Source: Sandaracinus amylolyticus (GTDB lineage Bacteria > Myxococcota_A > Polyangia > Polyangiales > Sandaracinaceae). Taken from it: DNA of 64,000 bases. The notes beneath the pieces were generated by a model. The model was not told the origin of the DNA. It searched no databases and worked only from the letters and a program-made list of their open reading frames with translations. The translations under genes were made by a program, and so were the position numbers. The DNA lies in assembly GCF_000737325.1 (NCBI RefSeq), contig NZ_CP011125.1, positions 248,001-312,000 on the forward strand. The letters run 5' to 3'. Shown here piece by piece: positions 23,313-32,336 of the stretch (positions within the stretch are counted from its first letter, which is position 1; the number at the start of each line of letters is the position of its first letter).

Positions 23313-24581
23313 ATGCCTTCGTCCCACCGTCCGATCACGATCCTCGCGCTCGCCGCCGCGCTCGGTGGCTGCAGCGCCGATCCCGCCCCGAGCGCTCCGC
23401 CGCCGGGAGACGTCGCGCGCTCGTCGCTCGCGCGCGAGAGCACACCGATCGTCTCCGCCGAGGAGGCGGCGTCGCTGCGCGAAGGCGCCACCGACTTCGC
23501 GCTCGACCTGCACCGTCGCGTCGCGGGCGCGGGCAACTCGGTGATCTCGCCGCACTCGATCCAGGTCGCGTTCGGCATGCTGCGCCCCGGCGCGGTCGGC
23601 GAGACCGCCTCGCAGATCGACGCGGTCATGGGCTGGGCGAATCCGGGCGAGCCCACCTACCGCGCGATGAACGCGCTCGATCTCGAGCTCGCGTCGCGGC
23701 CGCGCGACGGCGTGCGCCTCGCGATCGCGAACCAGTCGTTCGGACAGATCGGCTTCCCGTTCGAGGCCCCGTACCTCGACGCGATCGCCACGCACTTCGG
23801 CGCGGGCGTGTCGCTGCTCGACTTCGCGGGCGACACCGAGGGCAGCCGCGTCGTGATCAACGGCTGGGTCGACGAGCGCACCGACGGCAACATCCCCGAG
23901 CTGATCCCCGTCGGCGTGATCGACGGCACCACGCGGCTCGTGCTGGTCAACGCGGTGCACTTCGACGCGGCGTGGGACACCGAGTTCGATCCCGACGACA
24001 CGCGCGACGGAGCGTTCCATCGCGAGAGCGGCGGTGACGTGACCGTGCCGCTGATGCACCTCGCGCTCGACGCGCCGCACGCGGCGGGCGAGGGCTGGGC
24101 CGCGGCCGAGCTCGCCTACGCGGGCGACGAGCTCGCGATGCTCGTCGTGGTGCCGACGAGCGGCACGCTCGATGCGCTCGAGGGCGCGCTCGACGCGACC
24201 GGGCTCGACGCGATCGTCGCGTCGCTCGCGACCGAGACCATCGACGTCACGATGCCGCGCTTCGCGTTCGGCAGCGACGTCGATCTCGTCGACCCGCTGC
24301 GCGAAGCGGGCATGCCCAACGTGTTCGACAGCGGGCTCGCCGAGCTCGACGGCATCGCGCCCGGCCGCGGCCTCTACGTCTCGGCCGCGCTGCACTCCGC
24401 GACGATCGACGTCAGCGAGGCGGGCACCGAGGCGTCCGCCGCGACCGCGGTCGTCGTCGGCGAGCGCGCCACGCCGCCGCGCCCGCGCGTCTCGCTCGAT
24501 CGCCCGTTCCTCTTCTTCATCCGCGATCGCGCGACCGGCGCGCTGCTCTTCGTCGGGCGCGTCGCCGATCCCAGCGCGTGA
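23313..24581 (+). CDS. serpin (serine protease inhibitor), lipoprotein
   Basis: A 422-residue serpin with an N-terminal lipobox (LGGC, Cys20). The fold is covered by VISPHSIQVAFGMLRPGAVGET, VLVNAVHFDAAWDTEF and the C-terminal DRPFLFFIRD. The reactive-centre hinge GTEASAAT is canonical for inhibitory serpins. Counting as in alpha-1-antitrypsin, P15 Gly places Arg385 at P1 (GER-AT), predicting inhibition of trypsin-like proteases by irreversible trapping. Lipid anchoring suggests it protects the cell surface or periplasm. AAGGAGA precedes the ATG by about 8 bases. The gene ends 1 base from the convergent DoxX stop. Confidence 0.92.
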   Translation: MPSSHRPITILALAAALGGCSADPAPSAPPPGDVARSSLARESTPIVSAEEAASLREGATDFALDLHRRVAGAGNSVISPHSIQVAFGMLRPGAVGETASQIDAVMGWANPGEPTYRAMNALDLELASRPRDGVRLAIANQSFGQIGFPFEAPYLDAIATHFGAGVSLLDFAGDTEGSRVVINGWVDERTDGNIPELIPVGVIDGTTRLVLVNAVHFDAAWDTEFDPDDTRDGAFHRESGGDVTVPLMHLALDAPHAAGEGWAAAELAYAGDELAMLVVVPTSGTLDALEGALDATGLDAIVASLATETIDVTMPRFAFGSDVDLVDPLREAGMPNVFDSGLAELDGIAPGRGLYVSAALHSATIDVSEAGTEASAATAVVVGERATPPRPRVSLDRPFLFFIRDRATGALLFVGRVADPSA

Positions 24582-24582
24582 G

Positions 24583-25056
24583 TCACGCACGCCCCGGTCG
24601 CGCCGTGCGCAGCATCGCGGCGACGCGATCGGGGATCGCCGCCGCGATCCCCGCCGACAGGAAGATCACTTCCTCGAGGGTGCGGAACGCGAGCGGAGCG
24701 GGCGGCTCGCCGTCGAACGTGATCCCGTTCAGCGCGGCGTACACGTTCGCGGGGAACATCGCGAGCATCAGCACGACGAGACATGCCGCGGCCCACTTCG
24801 CGGTGCGCGGGATCAGGAGCCCGACCGCGCCCGCGAGCTCCGCGATCCCGGTGAGCGTCACCATCAGATCGGGGCGCGGGAAGACCGGCGGGACCATCCG
24901 GATCATGTCGTCGCGCAAGAACGCGAAGTGAGCCCATCCCGTCAGGAAGAACATCGCGGCGAGCGCGATCCGCAGCGAGACGTACCAAGGCCAACGCCCG
25001 CGACCGACCAAGCCGAGGATCGCGAACGTACCGACGAGAACGATGAGCGGTGCCAT
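24583..25056 (-). CDS. DoxX family membrane protein
   Basis: A 157-residue protein with four to five hydrophobic segments and the DoxX-like pattern RIALAAMFFLTGWAHF ... LTGIAELAGAVGLLIPRTAKWAA. DoxX proteins are small inner-membrane proteins with ill-defined, often redox- or quinone-linked, roles. It follows the AraC-type regulator gene by 24 bases on the same strand, so the two are probably co-transcribed and the regulator may control this gene. The ATG at 25056 gives a full-length family member. Confidence 0.82.
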   Translation of the reverse strand: MAPLIVLVGTFAILGLVGRGRWPWYVSLRIALAAMFFLTGWAHFAFLRDDMIRMVPPVFPRPDLMVTLTGIAELAGAVGLLIPRTAKWAAACLVVLMLAMFPANVYAALNGITFDGEPPAPLAFRTLEEVIFLSAGIAAAIPDRVAAMLRTARPGRA

Positions 25057-25080
25057 GCGCGGAACGTGATCCGCGCGACC

Positions 25081-25854
25081 TCAACCCGATTGAACGGACT
25101 GGCTGCGCCGCGCGATCTCCGAGGGCGTCACGCCGAACATCTCGCGGAACGTCCGCGACATGTGCGCGGCGTCGGCGAACCCCGCGCCGTGCGCGGCCTC
25201 GCTCGCCGGCGCGCCACCGAGCAGCATCCCCGCGGCGCGACGCACCCGCAGCCACCGCACGTAGGGCCGCAGCGGCAGCCCGACGTGCTCGGTGAACGCG
25301 TGCAGGAAGCGGCTCGACGAGAGCCCTGCGAGCGCGGCGAGCGTGTCGAGCGAGACGTCGGCGTCGGACGGTGCCTGCTCGAGGTGGCGCAGGACCTTCG
25401 CGATCGCCGGGTGGGCGCGGATCGGCGCGGGCTCGGGCGCGCCGAGCACCTCGAGCAGCAGCGCCATCACCGCCTCGGTCGGCTCGCGATCGAGCGCGTC
25501 GACGAGCGGCTCCGCCTCGCGATCGGAGAGCACGCGCACGTCGGGGCACGCGGCGCGCAAGCACGCGGCGATGCGGCCCTCGGGCTCGACGTAGAGCAGC
25601 GCGATCTCGCCGGACGCGGTGATCGCGTGCGCGACGTCGGGCGGCGTGAGGATCGCGCGCGCTTCGAGCTCGACGCCGTCGGGACCGCTCGCGCGCAGCG
25701 GCGCGTCGAGGCCGATCACGAGGTGCCACCAGTGGTGCGCGTGACGCGTGGAGCGCCCGCCCTCGCCGCGCACCAGGAGCGCCTCGTCCCATGCGCGCGC
25801 GAGCGGTGCGCGCCGCGTGCTCGCGCGCGGCAAGAGCATGCGCGCTCCATGCAT
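25081..25854 (-). CDS. AraC family transcriptional regulator
   Basis: A 257-residue regulator. The N-terminal cupin-like sensor (HAHHWWHLVIGLDAPL at about 38-53) has the His-rich start of AraC arabinose-binding-like domains. The C-terminal double HTH (about 160-255) includes LAALAGLSSSRFLHAFTEHVG and GFADAAHMSRTFREMFGVTP. It forms a unit with the DoxX gene and is divergent from the epoxide-hydrolase-like gene. A perfect 15-base dyad at 25874-25888 lies in the shared promoter region and may be its operator. The start ATG at 25854 has no good ribosome site; Met6 is an alternative. Confidence 0.87.
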   Translation of the reverse strand: MHGARMLLPRASTRRAPLARAWDEALLVRGEGGRSTRHAHHWWHLVIGLDAPLRASGPDGVELEARAILTPPDVAHAITASGEIALLYVEPEGRIAACLRAACPDVRVLSDREAEPLVDALDREPTEAVMALLLEVLGAPEPAPIRAHPAIAKVLRHLEQAPSDADVSLDTLAALAGLSSSRFLHAFTEHVGLPLRPYVRWLRVRRAAGMLLGGAPASEAAHGAGFADAAHMSRTFREMFGVTPSEIARRSQSVQSG

Positions 25855-25873
25855 CGCATCGCGTGAACGGTCA

Positions 25874-25888
25874 ACGGGACGATCCCGT
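25874..25888. promoter_or_regulatory. 15-base perfect dyad in the AraC/epoxide hydrolase intergenic region
   Basis: ACGGGA-CGA-TCCCGT is a perfect inverted repeat. It stands 20 bases upstream of the AraC-type gene start and about 60 bases upstream of the epoxide-hydrolase-like gene. Its position fits a shared operator. AraC proteins usually bind direct repeats, so another regulator is possible. Confidence 0.4.
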
Positions 25889-25946
25889 ACGACGACGTCC
25901 GCGCGCTGTGATTGTGGCGAGCATTGGCTCGTCTATGGTTCGGCGC

Positions 25947-26471
25947 ATGGCTGCTCCCAAGACCCAGACGAGCTCCGGCTCCAACGCGAACATCCGCGTC
26001 GTGCAGTCCTTCATCGACGCGCTCACGGCGTTCGACATCGATCGCGCGCTCTCGATGATGAGCGACGACGTCGTCTACCAGAACGTGCCGCTCCCGCCCG
26101 ATCGTGGTCGCGCGCAGGTCGAGCGCACGCTCCGCCTCTTCGGGCGCGTCGCGCGCGAGCTCGAGATCCGCGTCCACCACATCGCCGAGAACGACGGCGT
26201 CGTGCTCACCGAGCGCACCGATCTGATCCGCGGGCCCGCGCTCGATCTCGCGTTCTGGTGCTGCGGCACGTTCGAGGTGCGCGACGGGAAGATCGTCCTC
26301 TGGCGTGATCGCTTCGACACCGCCGAGGTCACGCTGCAGCTGCTGACCAGCCCGCTGCGCCGCGTCGCGCGACAGCTCGGTGTGCTCGGCCGTCCGGGTG
26401 ACGGCGCGACCGCGGGCAGCCCGCGCGAGTCGCACGCGCCCGCCGGCGCACCGCAGCGCGCGAGCGCCTGA
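25947..26471 (+). CDS. limonene-1,2-epoxide hydrolase-like protein (SnoaL/NTF2 fold)
   Basis: A 174-residue protein whose core matches limonene-1,2-epoxide hydrolase (LEH). The residues that form the LEH active site all have counterparts: Tyr44 and Asn46 (YQN), Arg90-x-Asp92 (ERTD) and Asp121 (WRDRFD). The predicted reaction is one-step, general acid/base hydrolysis of an epoxide to a diol in the cytoplasm; the substrate is unknown. The last 40 residues are a Gly/Ala/Pro-rich tail not typical of the family. ATG 25947 is preferred over ATG 25935. A hairpin follows the stop. Confidence 0.82.
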   Translation: MAAPKTQTSSGSNANIRVVQSFIDALTAFDIDRALSMMSDDVVYQNVPLPPDRGRAQVERTLRLFGRVARELEIRVHHIAENDGVVLTERTDLIRGPALDLAFWCCGTFEVRDGKIVLWRDRFDTAEVTLQLLTSPLRRVARQLGVLGRPGDGATAGSPRESHAPAGAPQRASA

Positions 26472-26479
26472 CGCGCCGC

Positions 26480-26516
26480 ACCGGGCGGTGTTCTCTCGTG
26501 CTCCACGCCGCCCGGT
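26480..26516 (+). terminator. hairpin after the epoxide-hydrolase-like gene
   Basis: A perfect 9-base stem, ACCGGGCGG (26480-26488) with CCGCCCGGT (26508-26516), has a 19-base loop and begins 9 bases after the stop codon. No T-run follows, which is usual in very GC-rich genomes. It makes the upstream GTG at 26498 an unlikely start for the next gene. Confidence 0.5.
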
Positions 26517-26536
26517 TGTCCTATCCTCACCTCCTC

Positions 26537-28456
26537 GTGCCCTACGAGGAGACGCCTGTCGCGAGCGCGATCGACCTGCCCGTTCCCGACGTGCCGTCGC
26601 TCGGGGTCGTGCTCGTCGATCTGCGCTCGTGTCGCGTCGTGCAAGCGAACGAAGCGCTGCTCGCGCTGCTGGGGATCTCGCGCGAGGAGCTCGCGCGCGC
26701 GCCGCTCGAGCTCGCGACGCCGATCGCGCAGGAGAGCCGACCGGTGCTCGCGACCGCGCTCGCGGAGGTCGCGGCGTCGGGGCGCTTCACGCCGTTCGAG
26801 CTCACCGTCTCGCGTCGCGACGGCACCGGCCGGCGCGTGTGGCTGACCGGGACGCGTCATCCTGCGCGCCACGATCTCGCGCTCGTCTACGTCGTCGACA
26901 TCACGCAGAGCTGCCAGCTCGTCGACGCGCTACGCGACAGCGAGGAGCGCGCGCGACGCCTCGCCGAGGCGAGCTTCGAGGGGCTCTTCGTGCACGACGG
27001 CGGCGTCATCCTCGACGTCAACGACGTGATCCCGCCGATGTTCGCGACCACGCGCGAGCAGATGCTCGGGCGCAACGCGATGGAGTTCGCCGACGAGTCC
27101 TCGCGCGCGCTGCTGCGCGACAACATCGCGAGGCAGTACGAGCTGCCGTACGAGGCGGTCGGCAGGCGCGCCGACGGCACGACGTTCCCGATGGAGGTGC
27201 TCGGCAAGCCGATCCCCTTCGAGGGCCGCATCGTGCGCGTCACCGCGGTGCGCGATCTGACCGAGCGCAAGCGCACCGAGGCCGCGCTGCGCGAGGCGGA
27301 GAGCGCGCTCCTGCACGCGCAGAAGCTCGAGAGCCTCGGCGTGCTCGCGGGCGGCATCGCGCACGACTTCAACAACCTGCTCGCGATCGTGCTCGCGTTC
27401 ACCGGGGTCGCGCAGCGGCACATCGATCCCGAGTCGCCCGCGTACGGCGCGCTGCGCGAGGTCGAGCACGCGTCGCGGCGCGCGGCGGATCTCACGCGCC
27501 AGATGCTCGTCTACTCGGGACGCAGCGCGCGCATGATCGCGCCGCTCTCGCTCGACGAGGTGGTGCGCGGCATCGCGCAGCTCGCGTCGAGCTCGTTCTC
27601 GAAGAAGGTCGCGCTCGAGCTCTCGCTCGCGGGAGAGCTCCCGCAGCTCGCGGCCGATCGCTCGCAGATCGAGCAGCTCGTGCTGAACCTGCTCACCAAC
27701 GCGAGCGAGGCGATCGGCGACGAGCCGGGCACGATCGCGGTGCGCACGCGCGCGGTCGAGCTCGCGGCGGGCGCGGTCGACGCCGCGACGACGCAGGCGA
27801 CGCTGCCCGCGGGCCGCTACCTCGAGCTCGAGGTGCGCGACACCGGCTGCGGCATGGACGAGAGCACGCGCGCCCGCATGTTCGATCCGTTCTTCTCGAC
27901 GAAGGCGCACGGGCGCGGCCTCGGCCTCTCGGCGATGCTCGGCATCCTGCGCAGCCACGGCGCCGGGCTCGCGATCACCACCGCGCCCGGCGCGGGCACG
28001 ACGTTCCGCGTGTACTTCCCGGTCGCCGATCGCATCGAAGGGCCCGCGCGGCCGCCGTCGGTCGCGCCCGCGCCGCGTCGCGAGGGCGCGGTCGTGCTGA
28101 TCGCCGACGACGAGCCGGCGCTGCGTCGCGCGACGCGCGGCGTGCTGGTGTCCGCGGGCTACCGCGTGCTCGAGGCCGCCGACGGCGCGGAGGCCGTCGA
28201 CGTGTTCCAGCGCCACGCCGACGTCGTCGCGCTCGTGCTGCTCGATCTGCACATGCCGAAGCTCGACGGTCGCGAGGCGTTCACCGCGATCCGCGCGATC
28301 GAGCCCCACGTGCGCGTGCTGCTCACGAGCGGCTTCGACGTGCGCGAGGTGCTCGAGGGGATGCGCGGCAAGACGGTGTCGTTCCTGCCGAAGCCGTCGA
28401 CGTCGAGCGAGCTCCTCGCCGCCGTCGACGCCGCGCTCGCCGCGCCCGCGCCGTGA
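26537..28456 (+). CDS. hybrid histidine kinase (PAS-PAS-HisKA-HATPase-REC)
   Basis: About 639 residues from the GTG at 26537 (an in-frame GTG at 26498 lies inside a terminator-like hairpin). PAS domains lie at about 15-125 and 140-245. HisKA has His276 in GGIAHDFNN. HATPase_c has LLTNASEAIGDE, DTGCGMDE and GRGLGLSAM. The C-terminal receiver (about 535-635) has ADDEP and the phospho-acceptor in LLDLHMPK. No membrane segment, so a cytoplasmic sensor. It has the same kinase class and domain style as the protein at 11815-14298, but with one receiver. It has no DNA-binding output and ends 4 bases from the convergent membrane-protein gene. Confidence 0.9.
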   Translation: MPYEETPVASAIDLPVPDVPSLGVVLVDLRSCRVVQANEALLALLGISREELARAPLELATPIAQESRPVLATALAEVAASGRFTPFELTVSRRDGTGRRVWLTGTRHPARHDLALVYVVDITQSCQLVDALRDSEERARRLAEASFEGLFVHDGGVILDVNDVIPPMFATTREQMLGRNAMEFADESSRALLRDNIARQYELPYEAVGRRADGTTFPMEVLGKPIPFEGRIVRVTAVRDLTERKRTEAALREAESALLHAQKLESLGVLAGGIAHDFNNLLAIVLAFTGVAQRHIDPESPAYGALREVEHASRRAADLTRQMLVYSGRSARMIAPLSLDEVVRGIAQLASSSFSKKVALELSLAGELPQLAADRSQIEQLVLNLLTNASEAIGDEPGTIAVRTRAVELAAGAVDAATTQATLPAGRYLELEVRDTGCGMDESTRARMFDPFFSTKAHGRGLGLSAMLGILRSHGAGLAITTAPGAGTTFRVYFPVADRIEGPARPPSVAPAPRREGAVVLIADDEPALRRATRGVLVSAGYRVLEAADGAEAVDVFQRHADVVALVLLDLHMPKLDGREAFTAIRAIEPHVRVLLTSGFDVREVLEGMRGKTVSFLPKPSTSSELLAAVDAALAAPAP

Positions 28457-28460
28457 ACGA

Positions 28461-29963
28461 TCACGCCGCCGCGGAGGACGGCACGATCGACGCGACGAAC
28501 GACTCGAGCGCCGGACGTTGCTCCGCCGGCACCCAGCGGAAGTCGACCTGACGATCGGTGACCTCGTGGAACGTGCGCGGCGCGCGCAGGAGCCCGTCGC
28601 GCGCGCTCCGGACCTCGTCGGCGCTGCAATCGGCGATCGCCTCGCGCACCAGCGACGCTTCCTCGGCGCCGTCGGCGGCGAGCGACGCGCCGAGCTTCAG
28701 CTTCGCCTCGAGGACCATCATCTCGATCGTGCCGCTGCGTCGATGCGGGAGCGAGAGCACGCGCTGCACGATCTCGCGCGCCGCGGGCTCGTTCGCGCGC
28801 CGCGCCTCGAGCGCGATCGACGCGAGATCGAACGCCGCGAAGCAGGGCACGAACGCGAGCCCCGCCGCGCGCGCGGCCTCCGCGTAGCCGAGCAGGTAGC
28901 CGGTCACGTCGCGCACCACGTCGGAGCGCCCGGTGAGCGCGGTCGCGAGCAGTCGGTACTGATGGAACACGTCGTAGATGCTGTGGACGTGCTTCGACTT
29001 CACCGACTCGCGGAGGAAGTTGTTGAAGTAGCGGATCGAGAGCTGGAGCGCGGCCTCGTCGCCGCGCTGCGCCGCCGCGATCGCGACCACGCGGTTCGCG
29101 TCGCTGATGCTCGACACCACGTCCGACGCCTTGCTCACCGCGTGCTGGTACGAGAGGTAGAGCTGGTGCAGCACCTTTCGCTCGAAGAAGAGCTTCTCGT
29201 CCTGGACGAGCGCGATCGCCTCCGCGCTGAGCCCGACGAAGTCCGCGCGATCGACGACGAACCAGCGCGCCGGCATGTCCTTCTTGCGCTGCCCGTGGAA
29301 GTCGAGGAGGCGCTTCAGGAACCAGATCCCCTCGAGCGCGACGCCGCGATCGGTGCGGTCGAGCGACTTGATCACGATCGTGCCGATCTGGTGCAGCCGC
29401 TCGTGCACGATCGTCTGGCCCGCGTCGGGATCGAGCGCGCCGGTGCGCACCCGCTCGATCGCGTCCTCCACGTCCTTCTCGAGGCGCGCGAGGATGTTCG
29501 ACGGATCGAGGAAGCGCACCACGTAGAAGAAGTACGGCACCAGGATCGCCCAGCCGAGCAGCGCACCGAACACCGCGAAGCGCACCGCCCACATCGGCGC
29601 GAACTCGGGCCCGACCATGTACGCGACCCACAGCGTGTTCGCCGCGGAGAACGCCATCAGGAAGAGCACCGCCTGGTTCAGCCGATCGCGCAGGAACATG
29701 TCGATCAGCTTCGGCGTGTGCATGTTCGCCGTGAGCGGGATCGCGAGGCCGATCGTCGCGATCAGCATCGCGAGGATGTTGTTGTAGGCGCGCGCGAGCG
29801 GGCTCATCAGGTCGACGAGCTTCGCGTTGTTCACGCCCTCCCAGCTCGTCGCGTCGTGGCCGGGCATGCCGAGCCGCCACCACTCGAACGCGAGCTCTGC
29901 GGCGAAGAAGATCGCGGATCCGACGACGACGAGCGCGAGGGTGCGGAAGAACGTCCGGTGCAC
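28461..29963 (-). CDS. integral membrane protein with large soluble domain (DUF2254-like)
   Basis: A 500-residue protein with four hydrophobic segments in the first 170 residues (about 9-30, 60-80, 95-115 and 125-150). A 330-residue cytoplasmic-looking helical part follows. The layout and sequences such as LRDRLNQAVLFLMAFSAANTLWVAYM and DAGQTIVHERLHQIGTIVIKSLDRTDRG recall DUF2254-type predicted membrane proteins; the assignment is tentative. No catalytic motif was found. It is divergent from the quinone-oxidoreductase-like gene with 65 bases between the starts. Confidence 0.75.
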   Translation of the reverse strand: MHRTFFRTLALVVVGSAIFFAAELAFEWWRLGMPGHDATSWEGVNNAKLVDLMSPLARAYNNILAMLIATIGLAIPLTANMHTPKLIDMFLRDRLNQAVLFLMAFSAANTLWVAYMVGPEFAPMWAVRFAVFGALLGWAILVPYFFYVVRFLDPSNILARLEKDVEDAIERVRTGALDPDAGQTIVHERLHQIGTIVIKSLDRTDRGVALEGIWFLKRLLDFHGQRKKDMPARWFVVDRADFVGLSAEAIALVQDEKLFFERKVLHQLYLSYQHAVSKASDVVSSISDANRVVAIAAAQRGDEAALQLSIRYFNNFLRESVKSKHVHSIYDVFHQYRLLATALTGRSDVVRDVTGYLLGYAEAARAAGLAFVPCFAAFDLASIALEARRANEPAAREIVQRVLSLPHRRSGTIEMMVLEAKLKLGASLAADGAEEASLVREAIADCSADEVRSARDGLLRAPRTFHEVTDRQVDFRWVPAEQRPALESFVASIVPSSAAA

Positions 29964-30028
29964 GCCGCGATCCTAGTACGCACGACACGCGCGCGTCGCC
30001 GGTCCGTCACGTCTATGATCCCCGCCGC

Positions 30029-31126
30029 ATGAGCACCCTCGCGCCCGGTCATCGCGTCGTCGTCTCCGAGCTCGCCGAGTCGCCGACCGACGCGATCGAG
30101 AAGCACGTCTCGCTCGTCGCGATGGATCCACCCGACGTCGCGTCGCTCTCGCCGCGCGACGTCGTGATCGCGGTGAAGAGCGCGTCGGTGGGCTGGGTCG
30201 ATCTGCTGATGACGAGCGGGCAGTACCAGCACATGCCGAAGCCGCCGTACACGCCGGGCCTCGAGTACGCCGGCGTCGTCGCGTGGAAGGGCAGCGAGGT
30301 CGGCGATCACGTCGCGCTCGGCGACGCGGTGCTCGTCGATCCGTTCCTCGCGGGCCCGCGATCGCTGGGCAGCTACCAGCGCTGGGGTGGTTGGGCGAGC
30401 TACGCGGTCGCGCCCGAAGGCGCGGTGATCCGGATCCCCGGCGGGCTCTCGTTCGACGAGGCGTGCAACCTCCTCGGCAACTACGAGACCGCGTACCACT
30501 GCCTCGTCGCGCGCGGTCGCCTGCGCGAGGGCGAGACCGTGCTGATCCACGGCGCCTCGGGCTCGACGGGGCTCGCCGCGGTGCACCTCGCGAAGCTGCT
30601 CGGCGCGACCGTGATCGCGACCGGACGCTCGCGCGCGAAGCTCGACGCGGTGAAGGCGCAGGGCGCCGATCACGTGATCTCCGTCGAGCCCGGCACGCTG
30701 CGCGATCGCGTGAAGGAGCTGACGAACGGGCGGGGCGTCGATGTCGTGTACGACGGAGTCGGCGGCGAGATCTCGATCGAGAGCCTGCGCTGCGTGAAGT
30801 TCGGCGCGCGGTTCCTGATCGTCGGCTGGGCCTCGACGCCCGACGTCGCGAAGGGGAAGGGCGGTCGCGGCGCGCCCAACGCGAACGTGCTGCCGACGAA
30901 CCTGATCATGATGAAGGGCCTCGACGTGCTCGGGTGCCCGACCGCGATCACGACCGCGCACGATCCGTCGATCCGCCCGCCGCGCCTCGCGCAGATCCTC
31001 GCGTGGGCGCGCGAGGGGAAGATGCGCCCGCACGTCTCGCACGGCTTCGCGCTCGCGGAGGTGCAGACCGCGATGCGCGCCAAGTGGCGCGGCGAGGTGA
31101 TCGGCGGCTGCGTGCTGCGCCCCTGA
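30029..31126 (+). CDS. NADPH:quinone oxidoreductase-like zinc-type MDR dehydrogenase
   Basis: A 365-residue medium-chain dehydrogenase/reductase. The N-terminal GroES-like part (about 25-145) lacks the catalytic zinc cysteines. The Rossmann part has the AxGxxG-like motif HGASGSTGLAAVHLAKLLGA (about 174-193), typical of zinc-independent quinone oxidoreductases and enoyl reductases. It probably reduces a quinone, enone or enoyl substrate with NADPH; the substrate is unknown. GLEYAGVV and DVVYDGVGG are family signatures. It is followed on the same strand by the pirin gene 77 bases later. The insertion around DVAKGKGGRGAPNANV is unusual in length. Confidence 0.87.
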   Translation: MSTLAPGHRVVVSELAESPTDAIEKHVSLVAMDPPDVASLSPRDVVIAVKSASVGWVDLLMTSGQYQHMPKPPYTPGLEYAGVVAWKGSEVGDHVALGDAVLVDPFLAGPRSLGSYQRWGGWASYAVAPEGAVIRIPGGLSFDEACNLLGNYETAYHCLVARGRLREGETVLIHGASGSTGLAAVHLAKLLGATVIATGRSRAKLDAVKAQGADHVISVEPGTLRDRVKELTNGRGVDVVYDGVGGEISIESLRCVKFGARFLIVGWASTPDVAKGKGGRGAPNANVLPTNLIMMKGLDVLGCPTAITTAHDPSIRPPRLAQILAWAREGKMRPHVSHGFALAEVQTAMRAKWRGEVIGGCVLRP

Positions 31127-31203
31127 GCGAGTGTCCAAGTCGGCTCGCCCGCTCAGGGCGCGACCCATCGACGCCTCACGCGCGAAGCCCCAGGATCGCG
31201 CGC

Positions 31204-32226
31204 GTGAGCCAGACCGTCCTCCAAGTCGCGCCGCTCGGGTTCCCGTGGGTGACCGCGGACCCGTTCCTCTTCTGCGTCCACCACCTCGATGCCTATCCCG
31301 CGGGCAACGATCAGCTCGGCCCCGCGGCGTCGCTCGCAGGGCGCGACATCGGTCAGGACTTCGCCGGCAAGGACGGCTGGCGCATGTACCACGGCGACGT
31401 GGTGCCCGGTTTTCCTGGTCATCCGCACCGCGGGTTCGAGACGGTCACGATCGTGCGCCGCGGCCTGATCGATCACTCGGACTCGCTCGGCGCCGCCGCG
31501 CGCTTCGGCGCGGGCGACGTGCAGTGGCTCACCGCGGGCGCGGGCATCGTGCACTCCGAGATGTTCCCGCTGGTGAGGCCCGACGCGCCGAACCCGCTCG
31601 AGCTCTTCCAGATCTGGCTGAACCTGCCGAGCACCGAGAAGATGGCGCCGCCGCACTTCTCGATGTCGTGGAGCGAGCAGGTGCCGCGGGCGCGCGAGGT
31701 CGACGCGCAGGGTCGCGCCGCGGAGATCACGATCGTCGCGGGCGCGCTCGGCGAGCACCGCCCGCAGCCGCCTCCGCCGCACTCGTGGGCCGCGCGCGCC
31801 GACGCCGACGTCGCGATCTGGACGATCGATCTCGAGCCCGGCGCGTCGTGCACGCTGCCGCGCGCGCACGGGGCGCGCACGAACCGCGTCCTCTACTTCT
31901 TCCGCGGCGACGTGCTGCGCGTCGACGATCACCTGCAGCGCGGCGCGGCCGCGCTGGTCGTGCGCAGCGATCGCGAGGTGCGTCTCGAGGCGGGCGCCGA
32001 GCGCTGCGAGGTGCTGATGCTCCAGGGGCGCCCGATCGGCGAGCCGGTCGCGCAGCACGGTCCGTTCGTGATGAACCGTCGCGACGAGCTGGTGAAGGCG
32101 TTCGAGGACTATCAGCGCACGCGGTTCGGCGGCTGGCCCTGGCCGAGCGAAGCGCCGGTGCATGCGCGCGAAGAAGGACGCTTCGCGCGACACGCGGACG
32201 GCCGCGTCGAGCGGCCGCGCACCTGA
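31204..32226 (+). CDS. pirin family protein
   Basis: A 340-residue bicupin of the pirin family. The N-terminal cupin keeps all four metal ligands of pirins: His73 and His75 (GHPHRGFETV), His117 and Glu119 (GIVHSEM). A metal ion, commonly iron, is expected. Bacterial pirins include quercetin dioxygenases and regulators of metabolic enzymes; which role applies here cannot be told. GTG 31204 begins the conserved TVLQVAPLGFPW region. The C-terminal WPSEAPVHAREEGRFARHADG is normal for the family. Confidence 0.88.
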   Translation: MSQTVLQVAPLGFPWVTADPFLFCVHHLDAYPAGNDQLGPAASLAGRDIGQDFAGKDGWRMYHGDVVPGFPGHPHRGFETVTIVRRGLIDHSDSLGAAARFGAGDVQWLTAGAGIVHSEMFPLVRPDAPNPLELFQIWLNLPSTEKMAPPHFSMSWSEQVPRAREVDAQGRAAEITIVAGALGEHRPQPPPPHSWAARADADVAIWTIDLEPGASCTLPRAHGARTNRVLYFFRGDVLRVDDHLQRGAAALVVRSDREVRLEAGAERCEVLMLQGRPIGEPVAQHGPFVMNRRDELVKAFEDYQRTRFGGWPWPSEAPVHAREEGRFARHADGRVERPRT

Positions 32227-32336
32227 TCGTCGAGCACCGGGAATCGCTGGAACCGTGTGGCCCTGCTCGTGGCGATGACGGTCGGCAGATGTGTGCTCAG
32301 AGCACGGATTTCGCGGCCGCGGATCGCGCTCGTGGC

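Noticed and set aside
32227-32336. Possible tRNA-like GC-rich stretch after the pirin gene
   Set aside because: No cloverleaf with a TTC-type T-loop or anticodon arm could be built by eye.
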